A DNA stretch of 64,000 bases, taken from contig CM066031.1 in assembly GCA_033557465.1 (NCBI GenBank), forward strand, positions 171,461,043 to 171,525,042, given 5' to 3'. The position numbers were made by a program, and so were the translations under genes. Source of the DNA: Ichthyophis bannanicus. Its lineage: Eukaryota > Chordata > Amphibia > Gymnophiona > Ichthyophiidae. Positions 22,446 through 33,373 of this stretch are shown piece by piece; within the stretch, counting starts at the first letter, position 1, and each line of letters starts with the position of its first letter. Under the pieces are notes generated by a model. It ran no database searches. It worked only from the letters and a program-made list of their open reading frames with translations, and was not told the DNA's origin.

Positions 22446-22672
22446 CCACTTACGTCTCCCTCGGCATATCAAAGTTGTTATAATATTTGCCAGAAAAGAA
22501 ATCACCAGTAAATGTTATGGCTTCAAATGGAAAAGGTTTGCAACATGGCATATCAAGCACACGTTCTCTTGCAAAGCTCCTCCATAGCTTATTTTATCTT
22601 CTGGCCTCAGTATGCCATCTGTGGATGCTACTGCAGCTTATCACCCACTAGCAGAAAACCAGCCATCCATTT
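22446..22672 (+). mobile_element. DIRS-E, segment 3: tyrosine recombinase N-terminal part
   Basis: Frames read MLWLQMEKVCN / KWKRFATWHIKHTFSCK (about 22517-22580) then YFIFWPQYA and ENQPSIYVHI. These match ALKWRCFSVWC, SCPVSVVLQYLLYLS and VKVHLSALSAHH of the DIRS-C recombinase in order. Frameshifted and dead. Confidence 0.6.
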
Positions 22673-23135
22673 ATGTTCACATTAAGAACGGCCAGACCAA
22701 AGGGCCATCAAGCCCAATGTCTCATTCCAGCAGTGGCCAGTCTAGGTCACAAGTACCTGGATATAGCCACAAAGTAGCCAGTTCTGTGCTACTTATCCCT
22801 AGGGATAAATGGTTTTCTCTTGGACTACCTTAATAAATGTTTATGGACTTTTCCTTCAAACCTTTTTAAAACCCAGCTACACTATCTGCTTTTACAACAT
22901 CCACCGGCAAGACTAATTATATGTTGCGAGAGAAAATATTTTCTCCTTATCCGTTTTAAATATACAACTTTGTAGCTTTATGGTGTGCCCTTTAGTCCTT
23001 CATATTGTTTTGAAAGGGTAAACAATCTATTTGTGTCGATTTCACTCCAAATAGGATCTTATAATTCTCAATCATATCTCCTTCAAGCTGAAGAGCCCTA
23101 ACCTCTTTATCCTTTCCTTAAAAGGCCGCTTATGG
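22673..23135 (-). mobile_element. CR1 LINE 3' end fragment
   Basis: The 3' terminus ATTAAGAACGGCCAGACCAA with CCATCAAGCCCA and AGCAGTGGCCAGTCTAGGTC corresponds to the 3' UTR of the larger CR1 at 43277. Further right the minus strand encodes remnants of the C-terminal '...KRKYFF ... ELWNLLP' region. Inserted into DIRS-E. Confidence 0.8.
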
Positions 23136-23344
23136 CATATAAACCTATCAGTCAGCAAACCAGCTACTGCATCTGCTGGGACCTTGATATTAGTCCTAGG
23201 TCAGCTCATGAATCTGCTCTTGAAATCTTTAGGATCTGCAATCTTAAAAATAACTCTTTCAAACTGGCTAGTGTCATGCATATTTTGCAAGACAAGGTGA
23301 AGATTCACCAGATTCAGGCTCTGACCACCTCCATCTCCCTTTTG
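23136..23344 (+). mobile_element. DIRS-E, segment 4: recombinase middle part
   Basis: The plus frame 23132-23386 contains WDLDISPRSAHESALEIFR and CNLKNNSFKLASVMHI, then QALTT. This resembles WDLNVVLQRITCPPFEPM, CSLRFLSWKTLFLIAL and ELQAL of the DIRS-C recombinase. The catalytic Arg region is not conserved. DIRS-E ends here against L1-like sequence; its right ITR is not found. Confidence 0.5.
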
Positions 23345-24112
23345 CGGTTGACTTCAATGAAAAGCATTTGTAGGGCCGCTGCATAGTCAGACATCCTACT
23401 AAATGGAAAATAAGCTTTCACTTGATTTTTCTCCTTCACTTTCTCAAATTGTTGGCGTTCCCCTATCACCACCAGCAATGTTAATGTGAGGTAAGCACTG
23501 GCTACATATAACAATATACCATCTGCAAACAGTGCAGTTGTGTGTTCCTGTTCTTCCACCTTTATCCTCTCACATCCCAATTGCTCCCTAAGACCTCCAC
23601 CAGCAGCTCTACTAATATCGCAGATAATAAGAGACATCCCAGCCTTGTATCATGTCCTAAGCCAAATTCTTCAAAAGTAGTCTCCATTTACTCTTGCCAT
23701 TGGTGCCTCCTACAACTTCCTAACCCAGTAGCTAAAATTATCCCCCAGCCTTAATTTTTTGATAACTCATTAAAAAGTCCCAGTTAACTCTGTTATACAC
23801 CTTCTTGCCATCAATGACCAGTGGCATAGAAAGCTTCTTACCCCTCTGAGCTGACGATATCAATTTTAACATCCTCTTTGTTATCTGATGCTTGGCCTCC
23901 CAGTATGAACCCATTTTGATTTGCATTTACTAATGGTCCAATTTCCCAAGTTAACCTAGATGTTAGTACCTTCACCACATTTAATGAAAAATACTGAACA
24001 ATAAGAGCAGGCTCCTTCTCATCTTTAAGTAAAACTGTTACTGCCATTAAAACTTCTAATAAAAATACATTTACAACCCCCCCCCTTGTTATTCCCACAC
24101 CCTTCATTGATT
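23345..24112 (-). mobile_element. L1/Tx1-like LINE, segment 1: reverse transcriptase
   Basis: Minus-strand RT remnants in shifted frames. 24107-23838 reads LLKDEKEPALIVQYFSLNVV, VLTSRLTWEIGPLVNANQNG and FILGGQASDN, corresponding to 'LKEGKDP..YRPISLLNVDVKILTKVLANRL ... DQTGFIKGRQASDN'. Next comes KVYNRVNWDFL ('KAFDRVNWDFL', catalytic Asp lost). In the frame 23637-23314 are VEEQEHTTALFADGILLYVA (F-A-D-G in place of x-A-D-D). This is the L1-type motif order. The element continues rightwards at 25000 and 30897. Confidence 0.75.
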
Positions 24113-24998
24113 ATGGTAACAAACCCTCTTGTAGGAAGAAATTAAACAAATCTGTCTTATGTCTGTTGTTCTATCTTGGGTCTGGTCCAGTCTTGTCTGT
24201 CTCCAGGTCCAGCAGGCACGCAGGCATCTGATAATCCTTTCAAGCCCCTCTGGTAGTTTTCCTGGTTTACTTGGCTCTCAAAGAAAAGTCTTGTAACCAC
24301 TCTTTATGGGCTCCTCCCTAGCAGGGAGGTCTGTCTCTGGGTTTCCCCTGTACGTTAGGGTGAGTGATCCAATAGTCCTAAAGTCCATGTTTGGTGGGAT
24401 ACCTTCCTATGCTGGGGTCTGCCCCCTCCCTTCTGGGCAACCATCCCCTCCCCAGGTCCAAAGTAGCCCTCACCAGCATCCTTTGTATCAACACAAATGT
24501 GAATGATATTCAAATTAGGTCAGGAATATGCAAATGACATCTTCCCAACGTCCTTCAGTTTAGACAAACATATATATCAAATATTACAATAAAGTCCCCC
24601 CCCTTTAAGTCTCAGATTCAGCCGGGGTATGTCCCAGGTGTGGAATTACCTGGATGCCCCACCACCCCCCACGTAGCTGCTTGTTGCTGTTACCACCCCA
24701 AGTCTAGTGGGTTATCCACCAACTGAATATCCATGGATGTCTCTTTAGGGATTAGCTGTTGCTTGTTTCCCAGCTCCAGAGATCCCCTCAATCCTCCCTA
24801 AGGGGGTCTACCTCCTTTTCATCCCAGGTGTTGTTAGGGAGCTAGGCCCTGGCTGGGGAAAAAGCAGGGGTTCCTTGGTCCCTGGGTGTCCTCACCTGCT
24901 GCTCTAGGGGGCCCCTCCTAGAGGGGTCTATATCTCCTGAGTGGGGGTCCCCCGGGAGTCCTGCAGTGACAGATGTACACCCTGTCACAAGTGCCACT
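24113..24998. mobile_element. Unclassified 0.9-kb insert in the L1-like LINE (LTR-like?)
   Basis: Non-coding sequence separating two parts of the L1-like ORF2. On the minus strand it begins TGTGACAGGGTGTAC and ends GGGTTTGTTACCA, that is TG...CA with short imperfect inverted ends, as an LTR would. No target duplication is evident and no primer-binding site can be placed, so a solo LTR is only a suggestion. Confidence 0.35.
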
Positions 24999-25176
24999 AT
25001 TTCTCCTTAAAATTTCTTATAAAATTCTTCTGTTAACCCATCTAAATCTGGGAACTTTTCATCAGGTAAATTTTTAAATAACCCCTTGGAGTTCCATTCC
25101 TGATTATACTAGCATTCAGTCATTGGCAAGTCGTCTCTGACAAAACCAGCAATATAAATTTTCCCAAATAATCATT
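24999..25176 (-). mobile_element. L1/Tx1-like LINE, segment 2
   Basis: The minus strand reads LFKNLPDEKFPDLDGLTEEF then YK (about 25075-25010), the L1 'SPGPDGFTAEFYK' motif just upstream of the RT. It ends at the left edge of DIRS-B. Joining 25176 to 30897 restores a readable minus frame EINDYLGKFI across the junction. Confidence 0.75.
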
Positions 25177-25184
25177 CCATATCA

Positions 25185-25303
25185 TCTCTCCGGGCCAGTC
25201 CAGGCAAGTGAGGGTTGTCAACCTTCTCTAGCAGCTGAGGATTGAAAAACTGAAGTTTTGCTGAAACAGTATCTGGCTCCCCCTACTGGCCAAACCTCAG
25301 TCT
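25185..25303 (+). repeat. DIRS-B left inverted terminal repeat
   Basis: About 119 bp beginning TCTCTCCGGGCCAGTCCAGG and ending CAAACCTCAGTCT. It is matched in reverse complement at 30735-30854 with only a handful of differences. Confidence 0.9.
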
Positions 25304-25843
25304 TTCAGTCCTCAGCAGCTGAAGACAACGTCTCTTGTCTGGCTCCCTGTAGATTATTCACGTTTTCAGCCTTAACTTTTTTGTCTTTGTTTTTCGTCTA
25401 ATTTTGATTTCTTGGGCTGTTAGGGGGAAGGAGTTCTAGCAGGGCTCTCCCCTTCGGCCTCCATCAGTTCCGGCTGCTCGATTGGCTTCCTTGGGAGTGT
25501 TAGAGGCAGAGCCTGCCTCGACTCCAGCTCCAGGCACAACGGGAGAAGCAGTAAAGAGTTCTGGGAGCCCCAGACACCATCTTTCAGCCTCCGGAACCGC
25601 AGGCACGCCGCCACTAGCAGCAGGGGGTCTGCTGCCTTGCCCTACAGCTTCCGTAGACGGCGTCTCTCCCGAGCTCAGGTCAATCAGGTTTTCTTGGCCT
25701 GAGGTACATTTGGGCGCGCTTTGCGCGGTGCGCTTTTCGCCGGTGTCTGACTGCTTCGTTTTTTTCGCCGGTTTCTGCCTTGCTCGTTTCGCCGCGTTTT
25801 TGCACGGAACCGCGGGGTTTCTTTAGTCTTGATCTCCTTGTGC

Positions 25844-27319
25844 ATGGATCCTAAGGGGGAGGCGCAGGAGCTCCGCGGCGCTTTTTCCTCGGTCTCCGAT
25901 TTGGCGGGAACGGCGGCCATGTCTTCTGCATCTGTTTCATTACCTTCTGCTCCCAAAGGCTTCTCTAAGAAGAAGGCTAAAACTAAAAAGCCAGTAAATG
26001 TGGAGGAAGCTCCTTCACTATCTTTGCCTACTGAGCAGCAGCCTGCAGCTAATACTATGTCAAATTCTTTAGACAATACTTTTTCAGCAGCTTTTATTCT
26101 AGCTATGCATAAGGCCTATTGTATGAAATGGAATCAGACTCAGGCTAAGGGCTCGGCGCCCCTCCTCTCCCAGGGTCTGGATACAGCTCCTTCTGGTTTG
26201 GACCCAGGGAAGGGTCCTTCCGGTGCGGTGCAGGGCACCCCAGGGGCTCCCGATGGCTTCGGGTTACCCGACTCAGAACTTCCCAGTCTGGAGGAAGGAG
26301 AGCTTTGGATGGACCCTGGCCTAGATCAGTGGGCTGATCTGGAGGAAGGAGAGTTGGGGAGTGCCGATGATCCAAGTCTTTTCAGAGTCTTTCGCAAGGA
26401 GGAATTAGGGGCCCTTATTTCTCAGACGCTGTCCACTTTGAATATTGTGCTGCCTCCGGCTCAGGATCAGCCGTTGGAAGACCCGCTCCTTCAAGGGTTT
26501 AAAACGGAGCAGAAGTGTTTCCCGGTACACCGCGTTATGAAGCAAATGGTGGAATCCGAATGGGAATGCCCAGAAGCAACGCTGCGGGGGGCCCGGGCTA
26601 TTGCCCGCTTGTATCCATTGCTGCAGGAGGAGCTCGAGTTGCTTCGCTTACCCAAGGTTGACGCCTTGGTATCAGCGGTTACCAAGAAAACCACCATTCC
26701 CGTGGAAGGCGATGCGGCCCTCAAAGATTTGCAGGATAGGAAGCTAGAGGCTCTGCTGAAGTAGACATTTGAATCTTGCGCCCTGTCCCTCAGAGCGGCC
26801 TTCTGTGGGGCTTACGTGTCCAGGGCTTCCATTAGATGGATTCAAGGGGCCCAGGGCAAGAGCGACGAAGAGGATGGCGCAAAGCTCGAATCGGCAGCGG
26901 CCTACCTCGCAGATACTTTCTATGACTTAATTCGCATTTCCGCAAAGTCTATGGCGTCGGTAATTGCAGCTCGGAGATTCCTTTGGTTACGCCATTGGTC
27001 AGCTGACGTTTCCTCAAAGACGCGTCTCAATAAGCTGCCCTACAAGGGCGCCTTACTTTTTGGTGCGGCATTAGATAAGATTGTGAAGGATTTGGGTGAC
27101 TCCAAAGGGGGTCGCCTCCCAGAGGACAGGCCGAAGGGTCAACGACCGGCCGGGGGGCCACGATTTGCGGGGCGGGAGCCTCGCAAGTTTCGGGGTTCTC
27201 GTTTTGCCCCTTATCCAAGAGGACGCTCTGGGTCTCGGGGTCAGTCCTTTCGAGGGGCTCGAGGGTTCGGCAGAGGTTATTTCCAATCCCAGCAGAACCC
27301 CAGCAAAAAGCCCCAATGA
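25844..27319 (+). pseudogene. DIRS-B gag-like ORF1 (one premature stop)
   Basis: A frame of about 491 codons from ATG 25844 to TGA 27317-27319, interrupted by a single TAG at 26762-26764; the same frame is open on both sides. The N-terminal part is low-complexity and Lys/Pro-rich. A central acidic stretch (GLPDSELPSLEEGELWMDPG) is followed by the conserved gag block FRKEELGALISQTLSTLNI. After the stop come SAAAYLADTFYDLIRISAKS and KGALLFGAALDKIVKDLG. The C-terminus is Arg/Gly-rich (RKFRGSRFAPYPRGRSG), a likely RNA-binding tail. It presumably packages element RNA. No zinc knuckle is seen, unlike DIRS-C. The upstream in-frame TTG at 25829 is a poorer start. Confidence 0.8.
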
Positions 27320-27326
27320 AGTGAGG

Positions 27327-29208
27327 ATGACCCAGATGGAAGTTCCGGTGGGAGGCCGTCTCCAGCGGTTCCTTTCTGTCTGGGTCACTATCACAACAGA
27401 TCTCTGGGTGCTCGAAATTATACGCAATGGTTACGCCCTCGAGTTCGCGCGGCCGTTGCGGGACGCTTTCATGGTGTCTCCTTGTGGTTCTGCGGTAAAG
27501 GCAGAGGCGGTGTTCCAGACCCTTCAGCGCTTGTTGCGTCTAAGGGCCGTGGTGCCGGTTCCACCAGACCAGTTAGGGTCAGGTCGCTACTCCATTTATT
27601 TCGTGGTTCCCAAGAAGGAGGGGTCTTTTCGTCCTATCTTGGATCTCAAGCACGTGAATCGCTGCTTACGCATTCCGCATTTTCGCATGGAGACTCTCAG
27701 GTCCGTGATTTGCTCCGTACAACCCTCGGAGGTTCTCACCTCCATCGACCTCACAGAAGCCTACCTCCATATTCCTGTGCGGCCGGAGCACCAGCGGTTC
27801 CTGCGATTTGCAGTTCCCATGGGTCATTTTCAGTTCCAAGCGTTGCCCTTTGGTCTGGCCACGGCGCCGCGGACCTTCACAAAGGTGATGGTGGTGGTTG
27901 CGACGAGAGGGCATCCTAGTATACCCTTACCTCGACGATTGGTTGATCCGGGCGCCGTCGGTCGCGGAGTCCACGGTGGCCACAGCTCGAGTGGCAGCCC
28001 TGCTCGAGCGGTTGGGCTGGGTGATAAATCAGTCCAAGAGCCATTTACAACCAACTCAGCGGCTTCTGTACCTGGGGGCGCTGTTCGACACCAGCGTCGG
28101 AGCAGTCTTCTTGCCAGAGCCCCGGATAAAGAAACTTATGGGGCAAGTGCGGGCGTTTCTGCGCCTGAAGACGCCAACGGCCTGGCGTTACTTGCAACTG
28201 CTCGGGTCCATGGTGGCGACCCTGGAACTGGTGCCCTGGGCTCGGGCGCATATGAGACCGTTGCAGCATGCGTTGCTCTCGAGGTGGTCTCCTCAACTTC
28301 ACCCTCTTTCCCGCAGATTGCCTCTCGCTCCGTCTATGAGCGACAGCCTGCTCTGGTGGTTGGATTCCGCTCATCTCCGGGCGGGCATGCCCTTGCGGCC
28401 CCCGGAGTGGGTTCTGCTCACAACCGATGCCAGCCTCACGGGCTGGGGGGCCCACTGTCAGTCTCACATAGCGCAAGGGCTATGGTCCCTGGAAGAGTCG
28501 ACCTCCTCCATAAACCTGCTGGAGCTTCGCACGGTGCGGTTAGCGCTGCAAGAGTTTCGCTTCCTCGTCAGGGGCAAGGCGGTGAGAGTCTTCTCCGACA
28601 ACTCCGTGGCGGTTTCTTACATCAACAAACAGGGAGGTACAGGCAGCGCGCCTCTCTTGGAAGAGAGTCAACGGTTGATGGGCTGGGTGGAAGCCCACCT
28701 GGTGGCGCTTTCAGCGGCTCATGTGGCGGGCCGCGACAGTGTCCAGGCGGATTACCTCAGCAGGCATGCCGTAGATCCAGGGGAGTGGGAGTTGAACGCA
28801 GCAGTGTTCCACGCCCTAGTTCTCCGGTGGGGGCAGCCGGTGATGGACTTAATGGCTACCTTCGACAATGCGAAAGCCAGTCGGTTCTTCAGCAGGAGGC
28901 GGGAGCGTATGTCCGAGGGTCTGGACGCCCTGGCGCAGCAGTGGCCGTCGGTAGGGCTGCTCTATGTGTTCCCTCCGTGGCCCTTAATAGGTCGTGTCCT
29001 ACGGCGAATAGAGGGTCACGCGGGACATCTAGTCCTGGTGGCTCCAGATTGGCCGCGGCGCCCGTGGTACGCGGATCTAGTCCGCCTGCTGGTGGACCGG
29101 CCTTGGCGCCTTCCGGCGCGGACAAATCTCTTGTCTCAGGGTCCGCTTCTCATGCTGGACGTGGAACGCTTCTCGCTTACGGCTTGGCTCTTGAGCGGGA
29201 AAGGCTGA
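27327..29208 (+). pseudogene. DIRS-B pol: reverse transcriptase, RNase H, downstream domain (one frameshift)
   Basis: Starts at ATG 27327, eight bases after the gag stop and in the +1 frame. RT blocks: FVVPKKEGSFRPILDLKHVN (about 27600-27660), TSIDLTEAYLHIPVRPEHQR (first catalytic Asp, about 27740-27800), LPFGLATAPRTFTKVM (about 27843-27890). A frameshift, probably a small deletion, lies at about 27895-27905. After it comes the catalytic block VYPYLDDWLIRAP in the next frame. RNase H: LLTTDASLTGWGAHC, NLLELRTVRLAL, VFSDNSVAVSYINKQGG and ADYLSRH supply the D-E-D-D residues. The C-terminal block LLYVFPPWPLIGRVL with VAPDWPRRPWY occupies the place of the DIRS methyltransferase-like domain. TGA at 29206-29208 overlaps the recombinase ATG. 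Confidence 0.85.
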
Positions 29209-30236
29209 TGCACAGAGGTTATGCACCGTCTGTCATCGACACTCTCCTTCGGGCGAGACGCTCGTCCACTTCTCTGGTGTACGCTCGCGTCTGGCGGCTG
29301 TTTGAACATTGGTGTGGGGAGCGCGATCTTCGGCCAGCTGGCTCTTTGGTGCCTGATATCTTGTCTTTTCTGCAAGGTGGTTTTGAGAAGGGTTTAGCGC
29401 CCGCTACGCTCAGGGTTCAAGTTGCTGCGCTGGCGTGTTTTCGGGGTAGAATTAAGGGGCAGCTCCTCTCTCATCATCCCGATGTCTTGCGCTTCCTCTG
29501 AGCCGTCCAGAACTTGCGTCCCATCGTTCCCGCTTGGGATCTTAATCTGGTGTTGGAGGCTCTCGCTCGTCCTCCCTTCGAGCCAGCTGGAGACGTGTCC
29601 TTTAAAGAACTTTCCTGGAAGACGGCCTTCTTGGTGGCTCTCTGTTCGGCTAGGCAGGTGTCTGATCTGCAGGCACTTTCTTGTAGGGAACCATTTTTGC
29701 ACTTCACACGTGAGAAGGTGATGTTGCGTCCCGTGCCCTCCTTTCTTCCGAAGGTGATTTCTCGTTTCCATGTGAATCGGTCGATTTCCCTTCCGACTTT
29801 TCCGGATCGCGCAGGGGCGCCCATCGATTCGATTCTCCGGAAGTTGGATTTAGGTAGGGTGCTTAAACGGTATCTTTGCCGGACACGCCCTTTTCGCAAA
29901 TCGGACAGGCTGTTCGTTTTGTTTGGGGGGCCCAGGAAGGGGGAAGCTGCCTCCAAGGCCTCCATTGCGCGTTGGGTTAAATGTGCTGTTTCGGCGGTGT
30001 ACCGGGCTAGCGGCCAATCGCCTCCGGAGTTTTTCAGAGCTCATTCAACTCGTAGCCAGGCAACGTCCTGGGCTGAGCTGGCTCTTGTTCCACCCGTGGA
30101 TATCTGTAGGGCGGCGACTTGGTCGTCGTTGCACACTTTCTCGAAACATTATCGGTTGGACGTGCAGGCCGCGGGTGACGCCGCGGTTGGGGCGTCTGCG
30201 GTCGTTGCGGGTCTCGCTGGTCCCTCCCAGGGATAG
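29208..30236 (+). pseudogene. DIRS-B tyrosine recombinase (one premature stop)
   Basis: The ATG at 29208-29210 overlaps the pol stop as TGATG. The frame runs to TAG 30234-30236 (342 codons) with one internal TGA at 29499-29501. The N-terminal SAM-like part has LRARRSSTSLVYARVWRLFE and ATLRVQVAALACF. The catalytic part has LVALCSARQVSDLQAL (first Arg), HSTRSQATS (the H-x-x-R box) and ATWSSLHTFSKHYRLDV (Tyr nucleophile). This is the R-HxxR-Y set of phage-integrase-type recombinases. In DIRS elements the enzyme integrates the circular cDNA. The single stop at 29499 could be a CGA-to-TGA transition. Confidence 0.85.
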
Positions 30237-30253
30237 TTACTGCTTTGGTACTT

Positions 30254-30354
30254 CCCTCACTTGCCTGGACTGGCCCGGAGAGACGATATGGAAGAAGAAA
30301 TTAGACCTTACCTGCTAATTGTCTTTCCTTGAGTTCTCTCCGGGCCAGTCCAGG
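30254..30354 (+). repeat. DIRS-B internal complementary region
   Basis: 30254-30290 (CCCTCACTTGCCTGGACTGG ... GAGAGACGATATGG) is the complement of the left element end. 30291-30354 (AAGAAATTAGACCTTACCTG ... CAGTCCAGG) is the complement of the right end. The join models the circle junction used as template to complete both termini. Confidence 0.9.
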
Positions 30355-30734
30355 CCCCACCCGGTGGTTTCAGAGAGGCTTTGTCGAGCTCCTCGGCCTT
30401 GTCCGGCGGCACGGAGGTTTTCGAAGAGTCAGTTTTGGCCTTCCGCATTTAGTCACGGCTTGCTATGGTCTGTGGGGCTCCCTCGTTTTGGAGGGATTTT
30501 TCCAGGAGTTCCTTTATTTCTGGATTCGGACAGTACGTGCTCTTTGGCGTATTCTCCATATACTATATAAAAAAGAAAAAAAAAAAAAAAACCACACCGC
30601 TCCAACCAACTTTGGATGTCGGTCACGGGGAGTGCCCTTGTTGGACTTTGGCTAGAGTTAGCATGGGGGGGCTCGTAGTTTACGAGAGTTCTTTTTGTTC
30701 TCGTTTCATTTTCCTTCTGCTGCTTTCTAAATTT

Positions 30735-30896
30735 AGACTGAGGTTTGGCCAGTAGGAGGAGCCAGATACTGTTTCAGCAAAACTTTAGTTTTTCAGTCCT
30801 CAGCTGCTAGAGAAGGTTGACAACCCTCACTTGCCTGGACTGGCCCGGAGAGAACTCAAGGAAAGACAATTAGCAGGTAAGGTCTAATTTCTTCTT
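30735..30896 (-). repeat. DIRS-B right inverted terminal repeat with extension
   Basis: 30735-30854 is the inverse of the left ITR. 30855-30896 (ACTCAAGGAAAGACAATTAG and onward) is present only at the right end and inside the ICR. Confidence 0.9.
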
Positions 30897-33370
30897 TATC
30901 TCCCCTGGAGTTACCCCATGTTTCTTAGACCTATAATCTTTTATAATAAAATTGCACAAATTGTTCCCTTATCATCCCACCATCATACCATAATTTATTC
31001 CCTGCCCCTTAATTTTCTGCACATTTGCAGCCCTCAAACTCTTCTTCAGGTTTCTTGCTAGTGTACTTGATTTATTTCCATGCTCAAAAGATTTAACGTG
31101 TTCATTTGAAAGCCTGTGTCTTCCAGCTGTATTTCTTCGTGACCTTATCCATTTTTATTTTTAATTCCTTTGCTGATTTTTCTTTACGTGCTTTTTCCGA
31201 CTTTGCCAATGCTTCATAATATTGCAACTTCTCTTGATCTCTAAAGTCCTTTTTTTTCCCTTGTCCCCCATTTTACAAAAATACCCCTACCACATTCCAT
31301 AAAATTCCCTCCCCCCACTTTCACATTATTATTTGCTTCCCAATATTCCAAAATCCCCTTCCTTATTTCCTCCATCACCCTATTATCCCTCAATAACCAC
31401 TTGTTTAGCCTCCAAAAGCCCTTACTTTTCTCCTCTCCCATTCTCTTCACTTCCATCCACATAGGGGAATGCTCCAAAAGAATAATATACCCCACTATTG
31501 AGGCTCCTTCCAACAAAAATAGAATGACTTGTGGTATCAATCTTGTAGACATGTGAGTAGAATGCAGTCTCTACACACTAATCAAATTAAGGGCTCTCTG
31601 TGTTGCAGGCTCCTATGTTTAATGCTATAATCTTCCCCCTGCCCCCAACTGGTTCAATTGTGCATTGACTGTCATATTAAATTCCCCACCTGTGGCACTA
31701 TCCCCTCCACAAAGCCCAACAATTCCTTCTCAATATTTTGATAAAACTCCATTTCATTTGAGTTAGGTGCATTCACATTTATCAGCGTTTCCCCCTTTGT
31801 ACCTGACATAATCCTTTCACACCCGATAACTGCCGAGTGAATCTTTATACACTCCTTCTAACATAAATTTGAAATCCTTTTTTATTAGGATAGTCATCCT
31901 TGCCACTCTATATCCTCCTCTGTTGGCATTGTAATAGCTAGATTATATTCCCTTATCATAATCAATTTCTCATCTTTCACCCGCATGTGGGTCTCTTGGA
32001 GCATTAAAATGGACCATTGCAATCTATTTTAATTCTTTAAAGAGTACACTTCTTTTCTTGGGGCTAATCAACCCATTCATGTTCCTTAAGCCAATGCTTA
32101 TTTCCTCTCTCCCTTCCCCCTGTCCTTCCCCTGTTGAGACCTGGCATATTTCCTTCTCTGCCAGACTCCATCCTTGAGGAACTGACTCCTTCCCCCTCTC
32201 TTCCATGTTACACCAATACCTTTTCACCCACCCACCCCTACTTCACATCCTCCTCTACACCCTGCCCTGCTTAATACTGCACCCTCACACATACAGTCAT
32301 CCCATTCACTCATAGGCCCCATTCACAGTCACATTAAGCAAATCCCTTTCTTTAGGCAATGTTCACCACCCTTGTATCTTTCTTTGCCATCTTCTTCTCC
32401 AGCCTTATTCTCAGTCCTGATCTTCATTTCTCTGAACTCTGCTGCCTTTTGCTGGGCCCTGCAAGTACCTCTTCAGCCTTTCAGCCTCCCCTCTGTCACC
32501 AGGGTTGGTCTTTCTGATGCTTGATCACTTTCCGGGCCTCTTGCAGGATTCCCTCTACTCCCCACACGTTCCATGCTTACCCTCTTCTTGATCCCCTTCA
32601 CAATAAAGACGAGAGCAACTGGAGAAAGTCACCTATAACAAATGTACTATCTTCTCAAGAATCTCGTAACTTCCCTTAAGTCTCTTCTTGTTTTCGTAAA
32701 GTCCTAGGGGAGAGATCTTGAAACTTTTCCACCTTACAGCCTCTTCATGATAGTTTGCCTCCTTTCCTGGCCTTAAGTGTTTAGCTCCTCTTTCACTTTA
32801 AATTAGTACATGCGTGCCATAATATCCCGTGGCTAGTTTTCTCTGTGCATCTCCAGGCTTCTGGGGGCACAATCTAACTTGCTCTTTCTCTGTGACTCTC
32901 TCCTGGCCAGCTGCCAAGGATCATTTTGGCGATTCTCCTGCACCTCCCTTGGAACCATAAATTGCATTCACAAGACCAGTTCTCCAAGTCCTCCAGCTTT
33001 TCTAATACTTTCTTATGCGCTGACTCAGGATATGTGCGTTTCTTTCTCATTTCACCCACAGTGTCTTCGGATATCTCAATTTTCTCTTCCAGTTCCACTT
33101 GCCTGTGACCCAGCTTACTTACTGAAGAAACAGTGGATGCATTTAAATATAAATCTCACTTTTTGTGCCTCTCAACTTGCATTTCAATTCCACCATCCAC
33201 TGCTTCATTTCATTTCTCATGAATGTGCTTTCTTCTTGATCTCTGCTCATACCGGACTCTGAATCGGAGCTCTCGGCGGCCATTGCCACCCCACTGCTCT
33301 CTCATCTCATCACAGTTTTTCGCCACACCCATTTAACAGCTTCAAGCTTCTTTTTCGTGGATATTTGATC
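30897..33370 (-). mobile_element. L1/Tx1-like LINE, segment 3: endonuclease and ORF1 remnants
   Basis: Continues the minus-strand L1-like element. 31552-31241 reads LLEHSPMWMEVKRMGEEKSK then FWRLNKWLLRDNRVMEEIRK: the endonuclease 'SDHAPV' region and the following 'WRLN..LL.D' linker. 32227-32024 ends in ISIGLRNMNGLISPKKRSVL, the N-terminus of the endonuclease ('LNVNGLNSPIKR'). 33098-32874 contains VLEKLEDLENWSCECNLWFQ, the L1 ORF1p motif 'LEDLENRSRRNNLRF'. The order ORF1, EN, RT on the minus strand, together with segments 1 and 2, gives one element. Confidence 0.75.
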
Positions 33371-33373
33371 TTT

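Larger units (their letters stand above)
25177..30896 (+). mobile_element. DIRS-B: near-complete tyrosine-recombinase retrotransposon
   Basis: All DIRS landmarks are present. There are inverted termini (left 25185-25303, right 30735-30854), a right-end extension (30855-30896), three ORFs in plus orientation and an internal complementary region at 30254-30354. The ICR fixes the ends: its first part is the complement of the left end, through CCATATCAT at 25177, and its second part is the complement of the right end, through TTCTT at 30896. No target duplication is seen, as expected for recombinase integration. Three lesions are visible: a stop in gag (26762), a frameshift in pol (about 27895-27905) and a stop in the recombinase (29499). 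Confidence 0.9.

Noticed and set aside
27096..27326. Upstream extension of the DIRS-B pol frame from 27096
   Set aside because: It overlaps the gag C-terminus and has no homology to DIRS-C pol. Homology starts after ATG 27327.
27982..29100. Middle of the 801-codon frame (27096-29501) as one protein
   Set aside because: Between the frameshift and the recombinase start this frame reads Gly/Ser/Arg-rich nonsense, while the next frame carries RT and RNase H. It is two gene ends joined by a chance open stretch.
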